A stretch of 64,000 nt of DNA. Origin: Alphaproteobacteria bacterium Ga0077535. GTDB lineage: Bacteria > Pseudomonadota > Alphaproteobacteria > Caulobacterales > Aquidulcibacteraceae. The DNA is taken from NCBI GenBank assembly GCA_001464425.1, contig LNEK01000037.1, positions 1-64,000 on the forward strand. The letters run 5' to 3'. Shown one piece after another: positions 16,330 to 25,332 of this stretch; the stretch's first letter is position 1, and every line of letters starts with the position of its first letter. Made by a program: the position numbers and the translations under genes. A model generated the notes under the pieces. It worked only from the letters and a program-made list of their open reading frames with translations. It was not told the DNA's origin and did no database searches.

Positions 16330-18105
16330 ATGCGTATTTCTGTCTTGGCTCTGAGCCTTATCCTTGCCGCTTGCGCCAGCGCGCCGGCCGCGACCACGAC
16401 AACCATTTCCACGACCGGCATCGCGCCGGCTTGGGATGCCGCGCGGATCGAGCCGATCCTGGCGCGGACACAGCGGCTGCATCTGAACGCTGACCTATCG
16501 GCGCTGACGCCCGGCGAGCGCGAGGCGGTGCGGGAATTGTTGGCGGCGGGCGAGCGGATGCATCGGCTCTATCTCGACCAGCGCCATCCGCAGGCCGTGG
16601 CGGGGAGCGTCTATCTGGAGGCGCATCCGGAACTCAGCGCGCATCGCGATCTCTTCCGGCTCAACTCCGGCCCGATCGCATCGACGCTCGACAATACGCG
16701 GGAGCCATTCCTGACCGTGGAGCGTGAGACGCCAGCGCGGAATATTTATCCGGCGGGCACGACGCGCGCGACAATGGATGCGTTTCTTACAGCGCACCCT
16801 GAACGCCGCGCCGAATTGATCGACGATCGCGGCGTTGTCTGGGCGGCGACGCCGGAAAATCGTCGCCGCGCGCTGGCGGCGCTCGATCGTTATCCGGCGC
16901 TCGACACGTTGCATCCGGGTTTGCGCGATCGTTTGCGGACGAGCGAGACCTATCTCGCCGTGCCCTATTCGGTGGCCTATGCCGAGGACATCTACTTTAT
17001 CTATGAGCGCTTGATCGCGGCGGCGGATCATGTCGAAAGCGGCGATGCGGCGTTCGCGCGCTATTTGCGGCTGCGGGCGCGTGATTTGCTCGCCGACGAT
17101 TACGAAGGCGGCGATGCGGCTTGGGTGACGGGCGATTTCACCGGTAATCTCAACGCACAGATCGGCGCTTACGAAACGTATGACGACGCGCTCTATGGCG
17201 TGAAGACGTTCTTCTCGCTCTCGCTGCTGGTCCGCGACCGGCCGCGCAGCGATGAGTTGCAGGCGGCGCTGGCGGATATTCAGGCGGTCGAGAATGCGCT
17301 GCCCTATAGCGAGCACCGCGAAGTGCGCAGCGACATTCCGGTCGGCGTTTACAACATCATCGCCGATTTCGGCCAAGCGCGCGGCGCCAATACAGCGACA
17401 ATCCTGCCGAATGACGCTTACCTCGCGCGTCAGTATGGCCGCACGATCCTGATGCGTGGCAATACCCTGCTGAACGATGATCTCTTCGCTGAAACGCATC
17501 GTGCGTTTACGGCGGCGGTCATCGCGGACCAGGCCGCCGATCTCACCGCTGAGGGCGGCTTCTACCGGACGCTCTGGCACGAAGTCGGCCATTATTTGGG
17601 CGTGGATCAAACAGCCGATGGGCGTGATCTCGACACGGCGCTCGAAGATACGTCAGCATTGCTGGAAGAGATGAAGGCCGACCTTGTCTCGCTTTCAGCC
17701 GTGCGTCTCCTCAACCAGCGTGGCCGCATCACCGACGCGCAGCTGCGCAGCATCTACGCCTCCGGTATTCGCCGCGTGCTGCAGAAGAACCAGCCGCGCC
17801 GCGAACAGCCGTATCAGACCATGCAGTTGATGCAGTGGAATTGGTTCCTCGATCGCGGCGCGCTGAGATTTGAAAATGGGCGCTTGCGCATCGATTATCG
17901 CCGCTACCCTGAAGCGGTGACGAGCCTGTTGCGCGAAGTGCTGGCGGTTCAGCGCAGCGGCGACCGTGTGCGCGCCAATGCGTTCATCGACCGCTGGACG
18001 ACTTGGGACCCGGCGCTGCACGAGGTCATCGCCCAGCGCATGCGCGAAACCGAGCGCACGCGCTATACGCTGGTGACGTATGAGGCGATCGATGGAGCGC
18101 AGTGA
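16330..18105 (+). CDS. M49-like zinc peptidase lipoprotein (dipeptidyl-peptidase III-related)
   Basis: 591 residues from the ATG at 16330; the frame is open back through the tRNA but is not coding there. A lipoprotein leader (MRISVLALSLILAAC) is followed by an Ala/Thr-rich tether. The zinc site is HEVGH at 417-421 in TLWHEVGHYLGVD, with EEMKAD about 25 residues later, the arrangement seen in M49 peptidases (second motif EExRAE/D). Canonical DPP III has six-residue HExxGH; here it is the five-residue form. The protein should act in the periplasm, removing dipeptides from oligopeptides, though the specificity is not proven. It overlaps the acyl-CoA synthetase start by 14 bases. Confidence 0.8.
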   Translation: MRISVLALSLILAACASAPAATTTTISTTGIAPAWDAARIEPILARTQRLHLNADLSALTPGEREAVRELLAAGERMHRLYLDQRHPQAVAGSVYLEAHPELSAHRDLFRLNSGPIASTLDNTREPFLTVERETPARNIYPAGTTRATMDAFLTAHPERRAELIDDRGVVWAATPENRRRALAALDRYPALDTLHPGLRDRLRTSETYLAVPYSVAYAEDIYFIYERLIAAADHVESGDAAFARYLRLRARDLLADDYEGGDAAWVTGDFTGNLNAQIGAYETYDDALYGVKTFFSLSLLVRDRPRSDELQAALADIQAVENALPYSEHREVRSDIPVGVYNIIADFGQARGANTATILPNDAYLARQYGRTILMRGNTLLNDDLFAETHRAFTAAVIADQAADLTAEGGFYRTLWHEVGHYLGVDQTADGRDLDTALEDTSALLEEMKADLVSLSAVRLLNQRGRITDAQLRSIYASGIRRVLQKNQPRREQPYQTMQLMQWNWFLDRGALRFENGRLRIDYRRYPEAVTSLLREVLAVQRSGDRVRANAFIDRWTTWDPALHEVIAQRMRETERTRYTLVTYEAIDGAQ

Positions 18106-19627
18106 ATCCTTCAAGACGCTCTCGGAGATGATTCATGAGCTGGCTGCCGCTCAACCTCAGCACGCCGCGCTGATCCAGGACACGCGACAACTCAGCTATG
18201 CCGAACTCGACGCCATGATGGATCGCGTGGCGGTGGCGCTGCAGCGCGATGAGATCGCGCCGGGCGAGTCCATTGCGATCTGTGCGGCGACTTCACTTGA
18301 ATACGCCATCGTGTTTCTCGGCGCGTTGCGCGCGGGTGTGGCAGTGGCGCCGATCGCGCCCTCATCTACGCCGGAGAGCATCGCCGGCATGATCGCCGAT
18401 TCCGGCGCGCATATTTTCTTTGCTGATGCTGAGGTGAGCGCGGCCCTGGAGGGCGTGCGCGGGAGCGTTGCAGCGGCTTGGGTGGCGCTTGATGGCGCAG
18501 CGCATGGGCGCGCGCTCGGCGACTGGCTGGCGCCGGAAGGCGCCGAGCCCAAGCCAGTCGCGATCACCGAGGCGATGCCGTTCAACATCATCTATTCATC
18601 CGGCACCACCGGCGCGCCGAAGGGCATCGTGCAGAGCCACGGCATGCGCTTCCATCACATCATGCGCGCGCAATCGATGGGGTATGGGCCAAGCGCAGTG
18701 ACGTTGCTGTCGACGCCGCTCTATTCAAACACGACTTTGGTGAGCTTCTTTCCCACGCTCGGCCTCGGCGGCACGGCTGTGCTGATGAAGAAATTCGAGG
18801 CGGGCGCCTATCTCGACCTGGCGCAGCGCCATCGCGCGACGCACACCATGCTGGTGCCGGTGCAATACTCGCGGCTGATGGCGCGGCCGGATTTTGACAG
18901 CTACGATCTCTCCAGCTTCGTGATGAAGTTTTGCACCTCGGCGCCGTTCGCAGCGGCGCTGAAGGCAGACATCATCAGGCGCTGGCCAGGCGGCCTGATC
19001 GAATATTTCGGCATGACCGAGGGCGGCGGCACCTGTGCGCTGATCGCGCACCTCTTTCCGGACAAGCTGCACACGGTCGGCACGCCGGCGCCGGGGCACG
19101 ATATCCGGCTCATCGATGACGATGGCAAAGAAGTGCCGCGCGGCGAAGTTGGCGAATTGGTGGGCCGCTCACCGATCATGATGAACGGCTATCACAACCG
19201 CAAAGAACAGACCGACGCTGCGACCTGGATTTCACCGGAGGGCCTGGCGTTCATCCGCACTGGCGATGTCGGCCGCTACGATGCGGACGGCTTTCTGGAA
19301 CTCATGGACCGCAAGAAGGACATGATCATTTCGGGCGGCTTCAACGTCTACCCAAGCGATCTCGAAGCGGTGCTGCGCGAGCATCCGGATGTGGCCGATG
19401 TCGCCGTGGTTGGGGTCGCGAGCGCCGAATGGGGCGAGACGCCGGTGGCGTTCGTGGTCTCGCGCGGCGCCGGTGCGGACGAGCTGCGCGCCTTCGCCAA
19501 TGCCAAGCTTGGCAAGACGCAACGGATCAGCGCGGTCGAGCTGATCGACGAACTCCCGCGCAGCCATATCGGCAAAGTGCTGAAGCGCGAGCTGCGGGAT
19601 AGCTGGGTGGCGCGAACGGGCGGCTAG
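18092..19627 (+). CDS. AMP-dependent acyl-CoA synthetase (ANL superfamily)
   Basis: 511 residues. It activates a carboxylic acid with ATP and CoA in two steps. The P-loop core YSSGTTGAPKGI, the YFGMTEGG adenine-binding motif, RTGDVGRYDADGF and the hinge DRKKDMIISGGFNVYPSD are intact, as is the catalytic Lys near the end (RSHIGKVLKREL). The substrate cannot be told from sequence; medium- or long-chain fatty or aromatic acids are all possible. The ATG at 18092 has GAGG six bases upstream and lies inside the end of the peptidase gene, so the two are probably coupled. No membrane segment. Confidence 0.92.
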   Translation: MERSESFKTLSEMIHELAAAQPQHAALIQDTRQLSYAELDAMMDRVAVALQRDEIAPGESIAICAATSLEYAIVFLGALRAGVAVAPIAPSSTPESIAGMIADSGAHIFFADAEVSAALEGVRGSVAAAWVALDGAAHGRALGDWLAPEGAEPKPVAITEAMPFNIIYSSGTTGAPKGIVQSHGMRFHHIMRAQSMGYGPSAVTLLSTPLYSNTTLVSFFPTLGLGGTAVLMKKFEAGAYLDLAQRHRATHTMLVPVQYSRLMARPDFDSYDLSSFVMKFCTSAPFAAALKADIIRRWPGGLIEYFGMTEGGGTCALIAHLFPDKLHTVGTPAPGHDIRLIDDDGKEVPRGEVGELVGRSPIMMNGYHNRKEQTDAATWISPEGLAFIRTGDVGRYDADGFLELMDRKKDMIISGGFNVYPSDLEAVLREHPDVADVAVVGVASAEWGETPVAFVVSRGAGADELRAFANAKLGKTQRISAVELIDELPRSHIGKVLKRELRDSWVARTGG

Positions 19628-19659
19628 CGCACGGCGCGGAATTGGACTAATCCCCCGCC

Positions 19660-20313
19660 ATGACCCGCAAGCTCTCTCTCACCGTCGATGGCAAGAACAT
19701 TACGGTTCACCTGCACAAGGGCGATCTGCCCGCCAACGTTTCGTTCAACGGCGCGGTCGCTGTCGATAGCGAGACGATGGGGCTCTCGCTGATCCGTGAT
19801 CCGCTCTGCCTGGTGCAAATCTCCGACGGCCAGGGCGAGGCGCATTTGGTCCAGCTCGACCGCGGCAGCTATGACGCGCCGAACCTGAAGCGGGTGCTCT
19901 CCGATCCGGACGTGCTGAAGCTGTTTCACTTCGCCCGCTTCGATGTGGCGATGTTCATGCGCGACCTTTCGGTGATCGCGGCGCCGATCTATTGCACCAA
20001 GATCGCGTCGAAGCTCGTGCGCACCTATACTGATCGCCACGGCCTCAAGGATCTCACCAAAGAAGTGCTCGGCCGTGACATTTCCAAGGATCAGCAATCA
20101 AGCGATTGGGGCGCGCCGGAATTGAGCGACGCGCAACTCGCTTATGCCGCGTCCGACGTGCTGCACTTGCATGCGTTGAAGGAGCGGCTCGACACCATGC
20201 TGGTGCGTGAGGGCCGCGTTGAAGTGGCGCAATCGTGCTTCGACTTCCTGCCAACGCGCGCAGCGCTCGATCTCGCCGGCTGGGAAGATACCGACATTTT
20301 TGCGCACTCATGA
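19660..20313 (+). CDS. rnd: Ribonuclease D-type 3'-5' exonuclease (short form)
   Basis: 217 residues: a single DEDDy exonuclease domain without the HRDC domain of E. coli RNase D. The acidic motifs are AVDSETMGLS, the FHFARFDVAMF segment and AYAASDVLHLHAL, the last with the Tyr of the DEDDy class. The family trims tRNA and other stable RNA 3' ends. In many alphaproteobacteria this short form stands directly before lptC; here lptC is 13 kb away. Its stop overlaps the next start as ATGA, so the following membrane protein is translationally coupled. Confidence 0.92.
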   Translation: MTRKLSLTVDGKNITVHLHKGDLPANVSFNGAVAVDSETMGLSLIRDPLCLVQISDGQGEAHLVQLDRGSYDAPNLKRVLSDPDVLKLFHFARFDVAMFMRDLSVIAAPIYCTKIASKLVRTYTDRHGLKDLTKEVLGRDISKDQQSSDWGAPELSDAQLAYAASDVLHLHALKERLDTMLVREGRVEVAQSCFDFLPTRAALDLAGWEDTDIFAHS

Positions 20314-20801
20314 CCGTTGAGGCGTCAGAGCTGCAGCGGCGCTGGCGCGGCGTCGCCAAGCACTTTCCGCTATGGCGCTTCGTGTTCGACATATTCTTCG
20401 ACCTGAACGCGTGGCGCATGATCGGCTCTGACATCACCACCATGATGGTGGAGAGCAAGCATACGCGCCGCGCGGCGCAGGCGCTCGAAGGCGCATCGCC
20501 GGAAACGCTGGAGGCGCTATCGACGATCGCGCGCGTGAACGAGCAACGCACAACCGATCTCTTCCGCGCGATATTTTTGGGCTATGTCTCGGCCCCGTTT
20601 GCTTTGGCCGCCCTGCTTTCGGATGCTGCGCCGGATGCGCTCAGCGCATTCATCCGAGAATATCAAACCGTTATCGTGATTATGCTGATTGGCAGCTTGG
20701 TCTTCCCGATTTTGTATTTCTGCGGCAATTGGCGGGCCAAGCAGATTGGTTGGGCGATCGAGCTCTACCGGGCCGGCGCGGTGAAGCCGTTGGAGCGGTG
20801 A
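20310..20801 (+). CDS. Small membrane protein of unknown function
   Basis: 163 residues. Two transmembrane segments are visible, at about 88-106 (LFRAIFLGYVSAPFALAALL) and about 122-142 (TVIVIMLIGSLVFPILYFC). Before them lies an N-terminal soluble helix rich in aromatic and basic residues (RWRGVAKHFPLWRFVFDIFF). No family recognised. Its ATG overlaps the rnd stop (ATGA) and its own stop overlaps the cupin start (TGATG), so these three genes form one tightly coupled unit. A membrane-shaping or signalling role is possible, but nothing visible supports a specific one. Confidence 0.8.
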   Translation: MTVEASELQRRWRGVAKHFPLWRFVFDIFFDLNAWRMIGSDITTMMVESKHTRRAAQALEGASPETLEALSTIARVNEQRTTDLFRAIFLGYVSAPFALAALLSDAAPDALSAFIREYQTVIVIMLIGSLVFPILYFCGNWRAKQIGWAIELYRAGAVKPLER

Positions 20802-21154
20802 TGGCCGACAAAATCAATCTCGCCGAGAAGCTCTCGCTGTTTGAAGGCCATTGGCAGCCGCGCGTTGTCGGCGCGTTCAATGGCCACGACTTGATGGTAG
20901 TGAAGCTCCAGGGCCAATTTCCCTGGCACAAGCACGACGACACCGATGACTTCTTTCAGGTCCTGAAGGGCGAGATGATCATCCGCTTGCGCGATGGCGA
21001 TGTGGCGCTGAAAGAGGGCGAAATCTACGTCGTGCCGAAAGGCGTTGAGCACGCGCCCTATGCAGAGCGCGAAGCGCATGTGCTGCTGATAGAGCCGAGG
21101 GGCACGCCGAACACCGGCGATCCGGCGACGGCGGCGCCGCGCCGAGAGATTTAG
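20801..21154 (+). CDS. Single-domain cupin protein
   Basis: 117 residues. It has the cupin_2 pattern, with motif 1 carrying metal-ligand candidates [16 protein letters not shown] (His-x-His and a Glu) and motif 2 [11 protein letters not shown] carrying the last His. Small cupins of this type bind metal and act as isomerases, dioxygenases or sensors; the substrate is unknown. It is coupled to the membrane protein before it through a TGATG overlap, and its end overlaps the convergent DUF2256 gene by four bases. Confidence 0.9.
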   Translation: MADKINLAEKLSLFEGHWQPRVVGAFNGHDLMVVKLQGQFPWHKHDDTDDFFQVLKGEMIIRLRDGDVALKEGEIYVVPKGVEHAPYAEREAHVLLIEPRGTPNTGDPATAAPRREI

Positions 21155-21309
21155 CCTGCCGCGCTGCGGCAGCGGTCTGAGCAGAAGCGCACGTTCTCCC
21201 AATCACGCGCCCACTTCTTGCGCCACACGAACGGCCGCCCGCACGCCGCGCAGATTTTCTGCGGCAAGTTTGCCTTATCGCGCCGCTCGCCGTTGGCGTT
21301 CTTGACCAT
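21151..21309 (-). CDS. DUF2256 zinc-ribbon-like small protein
   Basis: 52 residues from the ATG at 21309. The pattern [20 protein letters not shown] followed by FCSDRCRSA has four Cys in two CxxC-type pairs, the DUF2256 signature and a likely zinc knuckle. Genes of this family recur beside FeS-type photolyase/cryptochrome genes, as here, where the photolyase begins 61 bases away on the opposite strand. The longer in-frame start at 21369 would overlap that promoter. The biochemical role is unknown; the neighbour suggests a link to light or UV response. Confidence 0.88.
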   Translation of the reverse strand: MVKNANGERRDKANLPQKICAACGRPFVWRKKWARDWENVRFCSDRCRSAAG

Positions 21310-21370
21310 ATGCAGCTGGTAAAGCGGATTGCGGCCCGATCCAAGACCCACGCCCACGCGTATCGTCAAC

Positions 21371-22897
21371 GTGGTTCAAACTCTGAGACTTCTGTTAGGC
21401 GACCAACTCTCGCCGCGGATGGCGTCCCTGCGCGATCTCGATCCCGCACGGGACGTGGTGATGCTGGCGGAAGTGGCGGCGGAAGCGACCTATGTCCGAC
21501 ACCACAAGAAAAAGATCGCCTTCGTTTTTGCGGCGATGCGCGCGTTCGCTGACGAGCTCGCAGAAAAAGGCGTAACCGTTCGCTACATTCGGCTGGACGA
21601 CCCGCTGAACACCGGATCGCTCGGTGCGGAGATCGCGCGGGCGGTCCCAGAGCTAAAGCCGGCAGAGCTGGTGCTGACTGAGCCGGGCGAACATCGGCTG
21701 GCTGCGGAGATGGAGAGCTGGGAGGCGATCCTGGGCATCCCGGTCGAAGTGCGTGAGGACAGCCGCTTCATCTGCTCGCACGCGGCGTTTCGCGCTTGGG
21801 CCAATGGGCGCAAGCAGCTGCGCATGGAGCATTTCTATCGCGAAATGCGGCGCGGCGCTGGGGTTCTACTCGACGGCGAAGAACCGGCGGGTGGGCGTTG
21901 GAACTACGACAGCGAGAACCGCAAACCCGCTGACGCTGATCTCTTCATGCCGAAGCCGCCGCATTTCGCAGCAGATGCCCGCACGCGCGAGGTGCTCGAT
22001 CTCGTTGCGACGCGCTTTGCCGATCATTTCGGCGATCTAGAGCCTTTCTGGTTTGCAGTGACTCACGCGCAAGCGGAAGAGGCGCTGCAGCATTTCCTCG
22101 CGAACGCCCTGCCCTCGTTCGGCGATTATCAGGACGCGATGCTGAGCGGCGAGCCGTTTCTCTACCATTCCGTGATCTCGATGTATCTCAATGCGGGCCT
22201 GCTTGATGCGCGGGATATCTGCCGGCGCGCGGAGGCGGAGTATCGCGCAGGACGCGTCTCGCTGAACAATGCCGAGGGGTTCATTCGTCAGATCCTGGGC
22301 TGGCGCGAATTCGTGCGCGGCGTCTATTGGCTTCACGGACCCGATTATCTCCACGAGAACGCACTTGGGGCGACGCGCAACCTGCCGTGGTTCTACTGGA
22401 GCGGCGAGACCGACATGGCCTGTCTCAAAGCCGCCATCGGACAAACCAAGCGCGAAGCCTACGCACACCACATTCAGCGCCTGATGGTGACCGGCAATTT
22501 CGCTATGCTGGCCGGCGTCGATCCTCACCAGGTGCACGAATGGTATCTTGCTGTTTATGCGGACGCTTACGAATGGGTCGAGGCGCCGAACACGATCGGC
22601 ATGAGCCAGTTCGCAGATGGTGGCGTCGTCGGCTCTAAGCCATACGCCTCCAGCGGCGCCTACATCGATCGTATGTCTGATTACTGCGACGGCTGCGTTT
22701 ACGATGTGAAAGCCAAGGCCGGGCCAAAGGCCTGCCCCTTCAATTATCTCTACTGGGACTTCCTCGCGCGCAATCGAGACAAGCTCGAAGGCAATCCGCG
22801 AATGGCGCCGATGTTTAAAACGCTGGAGCGCATGAGCGAGGAGCGGCGCGCGGAGATTGCGGACGATGCAGGCAAATTCCTGGAGGCGCTTCGGTGA
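21371..22897 (+). CDS. phrB: FeS-type (6-4) photolyase / bacterial cryptochrome
   Basis: 508 residues from the GTG at 21371. Belongs to the deoxyribodipyrimidine photolyase-related (FeS-BCP) family, which repairs (6-4) photoproducts with FAD and visible light. The N-terminal antenna domain begins [11 protein letters not shown]. The helical FAD domain contains [19 protein letters not shown] and the [15 protein letters not shown] segment. Four Cys at 351, 439, 442 and 455 (in [15 protein letters not shown] and KACPF) match the spacing of the 4Fe-4S ligands of Agrobacterium PhrB (350, 438, 441, 454), which also supports this start. A TTG at 21329 is an alternative. The following SDR gene overlaps as GTGA. 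Confidence 0.93.
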   Translation: MVQTLRLLLGDQLSPRMASLRDLDPARDVVMLAEVAAEATYVRHHKKKIAFVFAAMRAFADELAEKGVTVRYIRLDDPLNTGSLGAEIARAVPELKPAELVLTEPGEHRLAAEMESWEAILGIPVEVREDSRFICSHAAFRAWANGRKQLRMEHFYREMRRGAGVLLDGEEPAGGRWNYDSENRKPADADLFMPKPPHFAADARTREVLDLVATRFADHFGDLEPFWFAVTHAQAEEALQHFLANALPSFGDYQDAMLSGEPFLYHSVISMYLNAGLLDARDICRRAEAEYRAGRVSLNNAEGFIRQILGWREFVRGVYWLHGPDYLHENALGATRNLPWFYWSGETDMACLKAAIGQTKREAYAHHIQRLMVTGNFAMLAGVDPHQVHEWYLAVYADAYEWVEAPNTIGMSQFADGGVVGSKPYASSGAYIDRMSDYCDGCVYDVKAKAGPKACPFNYLYWDFLARNRDKLEGNPRMAPMFKTLERMSEERRAEIADDAGKFLEALR

Positions 22898-23637
22898 CGC
22901 GTCTCACGTCCTTTCAGCCGGGCATGCGAGCAGCCGTATTTGGCGCGAGCGGCGGAATAGGCGCCGCACTGACCGAGCTGCTGGCGACGGACGAAAGCGT
23001 CGCGCAGATCTACGCCGGCGCGCGGACCTCGGCTGCCGCAGTGCGCGACAAGATTGTCCCGTTTCGCTTTGACCTGACCAATGAAGCCTCTATCGCGGAC
23101 GCTGCGGCACGCGTCAGCGCGGATGGGTCGCTTGATCTGGTCATCGTCGCGACCGGCGTGCTTCATGATACGGCGCTGCAGCCGGAGAAGACTTGGCGCG
23201 ACATCTCACCCGACGCATTCGCGCGCGCCTTCGCGATCAACGCAACTGGGCCTGCGCTTATCGCCAAGCATTTCCTGCCTCTCCTAGCGCGCGATCGACG
23301 CGCCGCCTTTGCAGCGCTCTCGGCGCGCGTTGGTTCAATCGAAGACAATCGGCTTGGCGGATGGACGGCGTATCGCGCATCGAAAGCGGCGCTGCACCAA
23401 ATTATTCGCACATGTGCGATAGAGCTCGCGCGCAAGAACAAGGTTGCGCTGTGCGTGGCGCTGCATCCCGGCACGGTGGACACAGCGCTCTCGGCGCCCT
23501 TCCAACGCGGCGTCACACCCGAAAAGCTTTTCACACCAGCTTATAGCGCCGAGCGCCTGGTGAGTGTTATCGATGGCCTCTCACCGGCCGACAGCGGTCA
23601 TGCGTTCGCATGGGATGGCGCGCGTATTCCGTTTTAG
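22894..23637 (+). CDS. Short-chain dehydrogenase/reductase
   Basis: 247 residues. Rossmann-fold oxidoreductase of the SDR family, with the nucleotide-binding FGASGGIGAALT, the VIVATG segment and the active-site Tyr-x3-Lys in WTAYRASKAALHQ. The residue that would be the catalytic Ser sits in LSARVGSI. The GTG start overlaps the photolyase stop (GTGA), so the two are translationally coupled. The substrate is unknown; the coupling suggests a role in the same light or DNA-damage response. No signal peptide. Confidence 0.9.
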   Translation: MTRLTSFQPGMRAAVFGASGGIGAALTELLATDESVAQIYAGARTSAAAVRDKIVPFRFDLTNEASIADAAARVSADGSLDLVIVATGVLHDTALQPEKTWRDISPDAFARAFAINATGPALIAKHFLPLLARDRRAAFAALSARVGSIEDNRLGGWTAYRASKAALHQIIRTCAIELARKNKVALCVALHPGTVDTALSAPFQRGVTPEKLFTPAYSAERLVSVIDGLSPADSGHAFAWDGARIPF

Positions 23638-23645
23638 TCGCGCGA

Positions 23646-24320
23646 TCAGTTGCCGGAATAATCGGCGGGGCATTCGCCGTACATCTCGCGCATGCGGGCG
23701 GCGTATTCTTCGATCGGGACGAGGCCGATCTCGGCGCGGCGGGCGGCCAGCGTTTCGACGGCCTCGATCGGCTTTGGCTGATACACGCCGTGATGGCACT
23801 CGAAATTGGTGCCGTAGACTTGGGCCCGGTTTTCCATCGTCGCGATGTCGTCGATAAGCATGGCGTAATAATCGCCTTCCATCCGGCCGGCGCGGACGAG
23901 CGGCTCGAACGTCGCCGCCATCTCGCGCTTGAAAGCGATGTCGCTTGAGTGGCTGATCAAAGTGCGCGCCTGGTCGGCGGCGTGCGGGCTCAGTGCATTG
24001 AGCTCGGCCCAGCCGATTTCGCGAATGATGACGCGCAGACGCGCGCTGTTTTCGCCGTCGATGCGATCGAAATGGTGGCGGGTGCCTTCGATATACGCTT
24101 GGCGCTCTTCGCCGGTCATCTCGGTGCGGAATCCGCGCATGATAATCTCGCGCAGCAAGCGGTCGCGGCCAGCCATAGCGCCAATTTCGGAGACGACACT
24201 TTCGCCCCGCGCAATGTCAGCGTCGAACGCGGCGATGGGGCCGGCGGCGGTGCGCGGTTCTGCTTGTGTCGTTCCGCAGGCCGAGAGCACGAGAGCGAAA
24301 GCGACGAAGCAGAGGCGCAT
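23646..24320 (-). CDS. DUF6624-like lipoprotein
   Basis: 224 residues with a lipoprotein leader (MRLCFVAFALVLSAC). The mature part is helical, with repeated charged segments and the stretch NRAQVYGTNFECHHG near the end, which resembles the QxYGTQ feature of DUF6624 proteins; that family has no known function. AGGGTAGG precedes the ATG. It starts four bases after the FahA gene ends, so it is probably the last gene of the tyrosine operon, though its location in the envelope makes a direct catabolic role unlikely. Family assignment is by motif only. Confidence 0.75.
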   Translation of the reverse strand: MRLCFVAFALVLSACGTTQAEPRTAAGPIAAFDADIARGESVVSEIGAMAGRDRLLREIIMRGFRTEMTGEERQAYIEGTRHHFDRIDGENSARLRVIIREIGWAELNALSPHAADQARTLISHSSDIAFKREMAATFEPLVRAGRMEGDYYAMLIDDIATMENRAQVYGTNFECHHGVYQPKPIEAVETLAARRAEIGLVPIEEYAARMREMYGECPADYSGN

Positions 24321-24324
24321 GTAC

Positions 24325-25332
24325 CTACCCTTTCACGACTTCCTGCTCGATGCGGCCGAAGATGGAGTGGTTCTTGGCGTCGCGCATTTCGATCTCAATG
24401 CGGTCGCCGTGCTTGAGGAATGACGTCGCCGGTTTGCCGCTTTGGATCGTCTCGATCATGCGTTGCTCGGCGATGCACGAATAGCCGCGGCCACCCTCGC
24501 TGATTGGTTTGCCTGGGCCGCCGTCTTCTCCGCGATTGGAAACAGTGCCGGAGCCGATAATCGTGCCGGCGGCCAGGTCGCGTGTCTTTGCGGCGTGGGC
24601 GATGAGCTGGCCGAAATCGAAGGTCATGTCTTCGCCAGCGTTGGCGACGCCAAAGGCTTTGCCATTCAACACAACGTGCATCGGCAGATGCAGTTTGCCG
24701 TCCTTCCACGCATCTCCGAGCGCATCAGGTGTGACCGCAACCGGTGAGAACGCCGAAGACGGCTTCGATTGGAAGAAGCCGAAGCCCTTCTCCAACTCAG
24801 CCGGAATGAGATTGCGCAAGCTGACGTCATTCACGAGCATGACGAGACGGATGCGCTTCTTCGCGTCGGCTGCACTGATGCCGGCTTCGCAATCATCGAC
24901 GATGACGGCGACTTCCGCTTCGAAATCGCAGCCCCAAGCTTCGTCTTTCAGCGGAATAGCATCACGAGGGCCGAGAAAGACATCACTGCCGCCTTGGTAC
25001 ATGAGCGGATCAGTCCAAAACGTATCCGGCATCTTGGCGCCGCGCGCTTGGCGCACGAGCGCGACGTGATTCACGTAGGCCGAGCCATCGGCCCATTGAT
25101 ACGCGCGCGGCAAAGGCGATGCAGCTTCGCGTTCGTGGAAGCGTTCGCGTAGGATTGTGCCGGCGTTCACCCCTTCCGCGACAGCACGGAGCCTTGGCTC
25201 GGCGTGTGTCCAATCGTCGAGCGCGCTTTGCAGCGTCGGCACTTCGGGGCCGGCGTGCGCATACCAAGCCAAATCGTCAGAGACGACTACGAGACGGCCG
25301 TCACGTGCGTGACGCAGAGATGCGAGTTTCAA
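24325..25332 (-). CDS. fahA: Fumarylacetoacetase-family hydrolase
   Basis: 335 residues from the TTG at 25332, which overlaps the upstream stop as TTGA and has AAGGA nine bases before it; a TTG at 25341 adds three residues. The family's last step in tyrosine breakdown cleaves fumarylacetoacetate to fumarate and acetoacetate. Conserved stretches: WGCDFEAEVAVIVDD with metal-binding acidic residues, LVNDVSLRNLIPAE, FGFFQSKPSSAFSP and GTIIGSGTVSNRG. It is the short bacterial two-domain form rather than the 420-residue eukaryotic type. The neighbouring maleylacetoacetate isomerase and HPPD genes support this substrate. Confidence 0.9.
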   Translation of the reverse strand: MKLASLRHARDGRLVVVSDDLAWYAHAGPEVPTLQSALDDWTHAEPRLRAVAEGVNAGTILRERFHEREAASPLPRAYQWADGSAYVNHVALVRQARGAKMPDTFWTDPLMYQGGSDVFLGPRDAIPLKDEAWGCDFEAEVAVIVDDCEAGISAADAKKRIRLVMLVNDVSLRNLIPAELEKGFGFFQSKPSSAFSPVAVTPDALGDAWKDGKLHLPMHVVLNGKAFGVANAGEDMTFDFGQLIAHAAKTRDLAAGTIIGSGTVSNRGEDGGPGKPISEGGRGYSCIAEQRMIETIQSGKPATSFLKHGDRIEIEMRDAKNHSIFGRIEQEVVKG

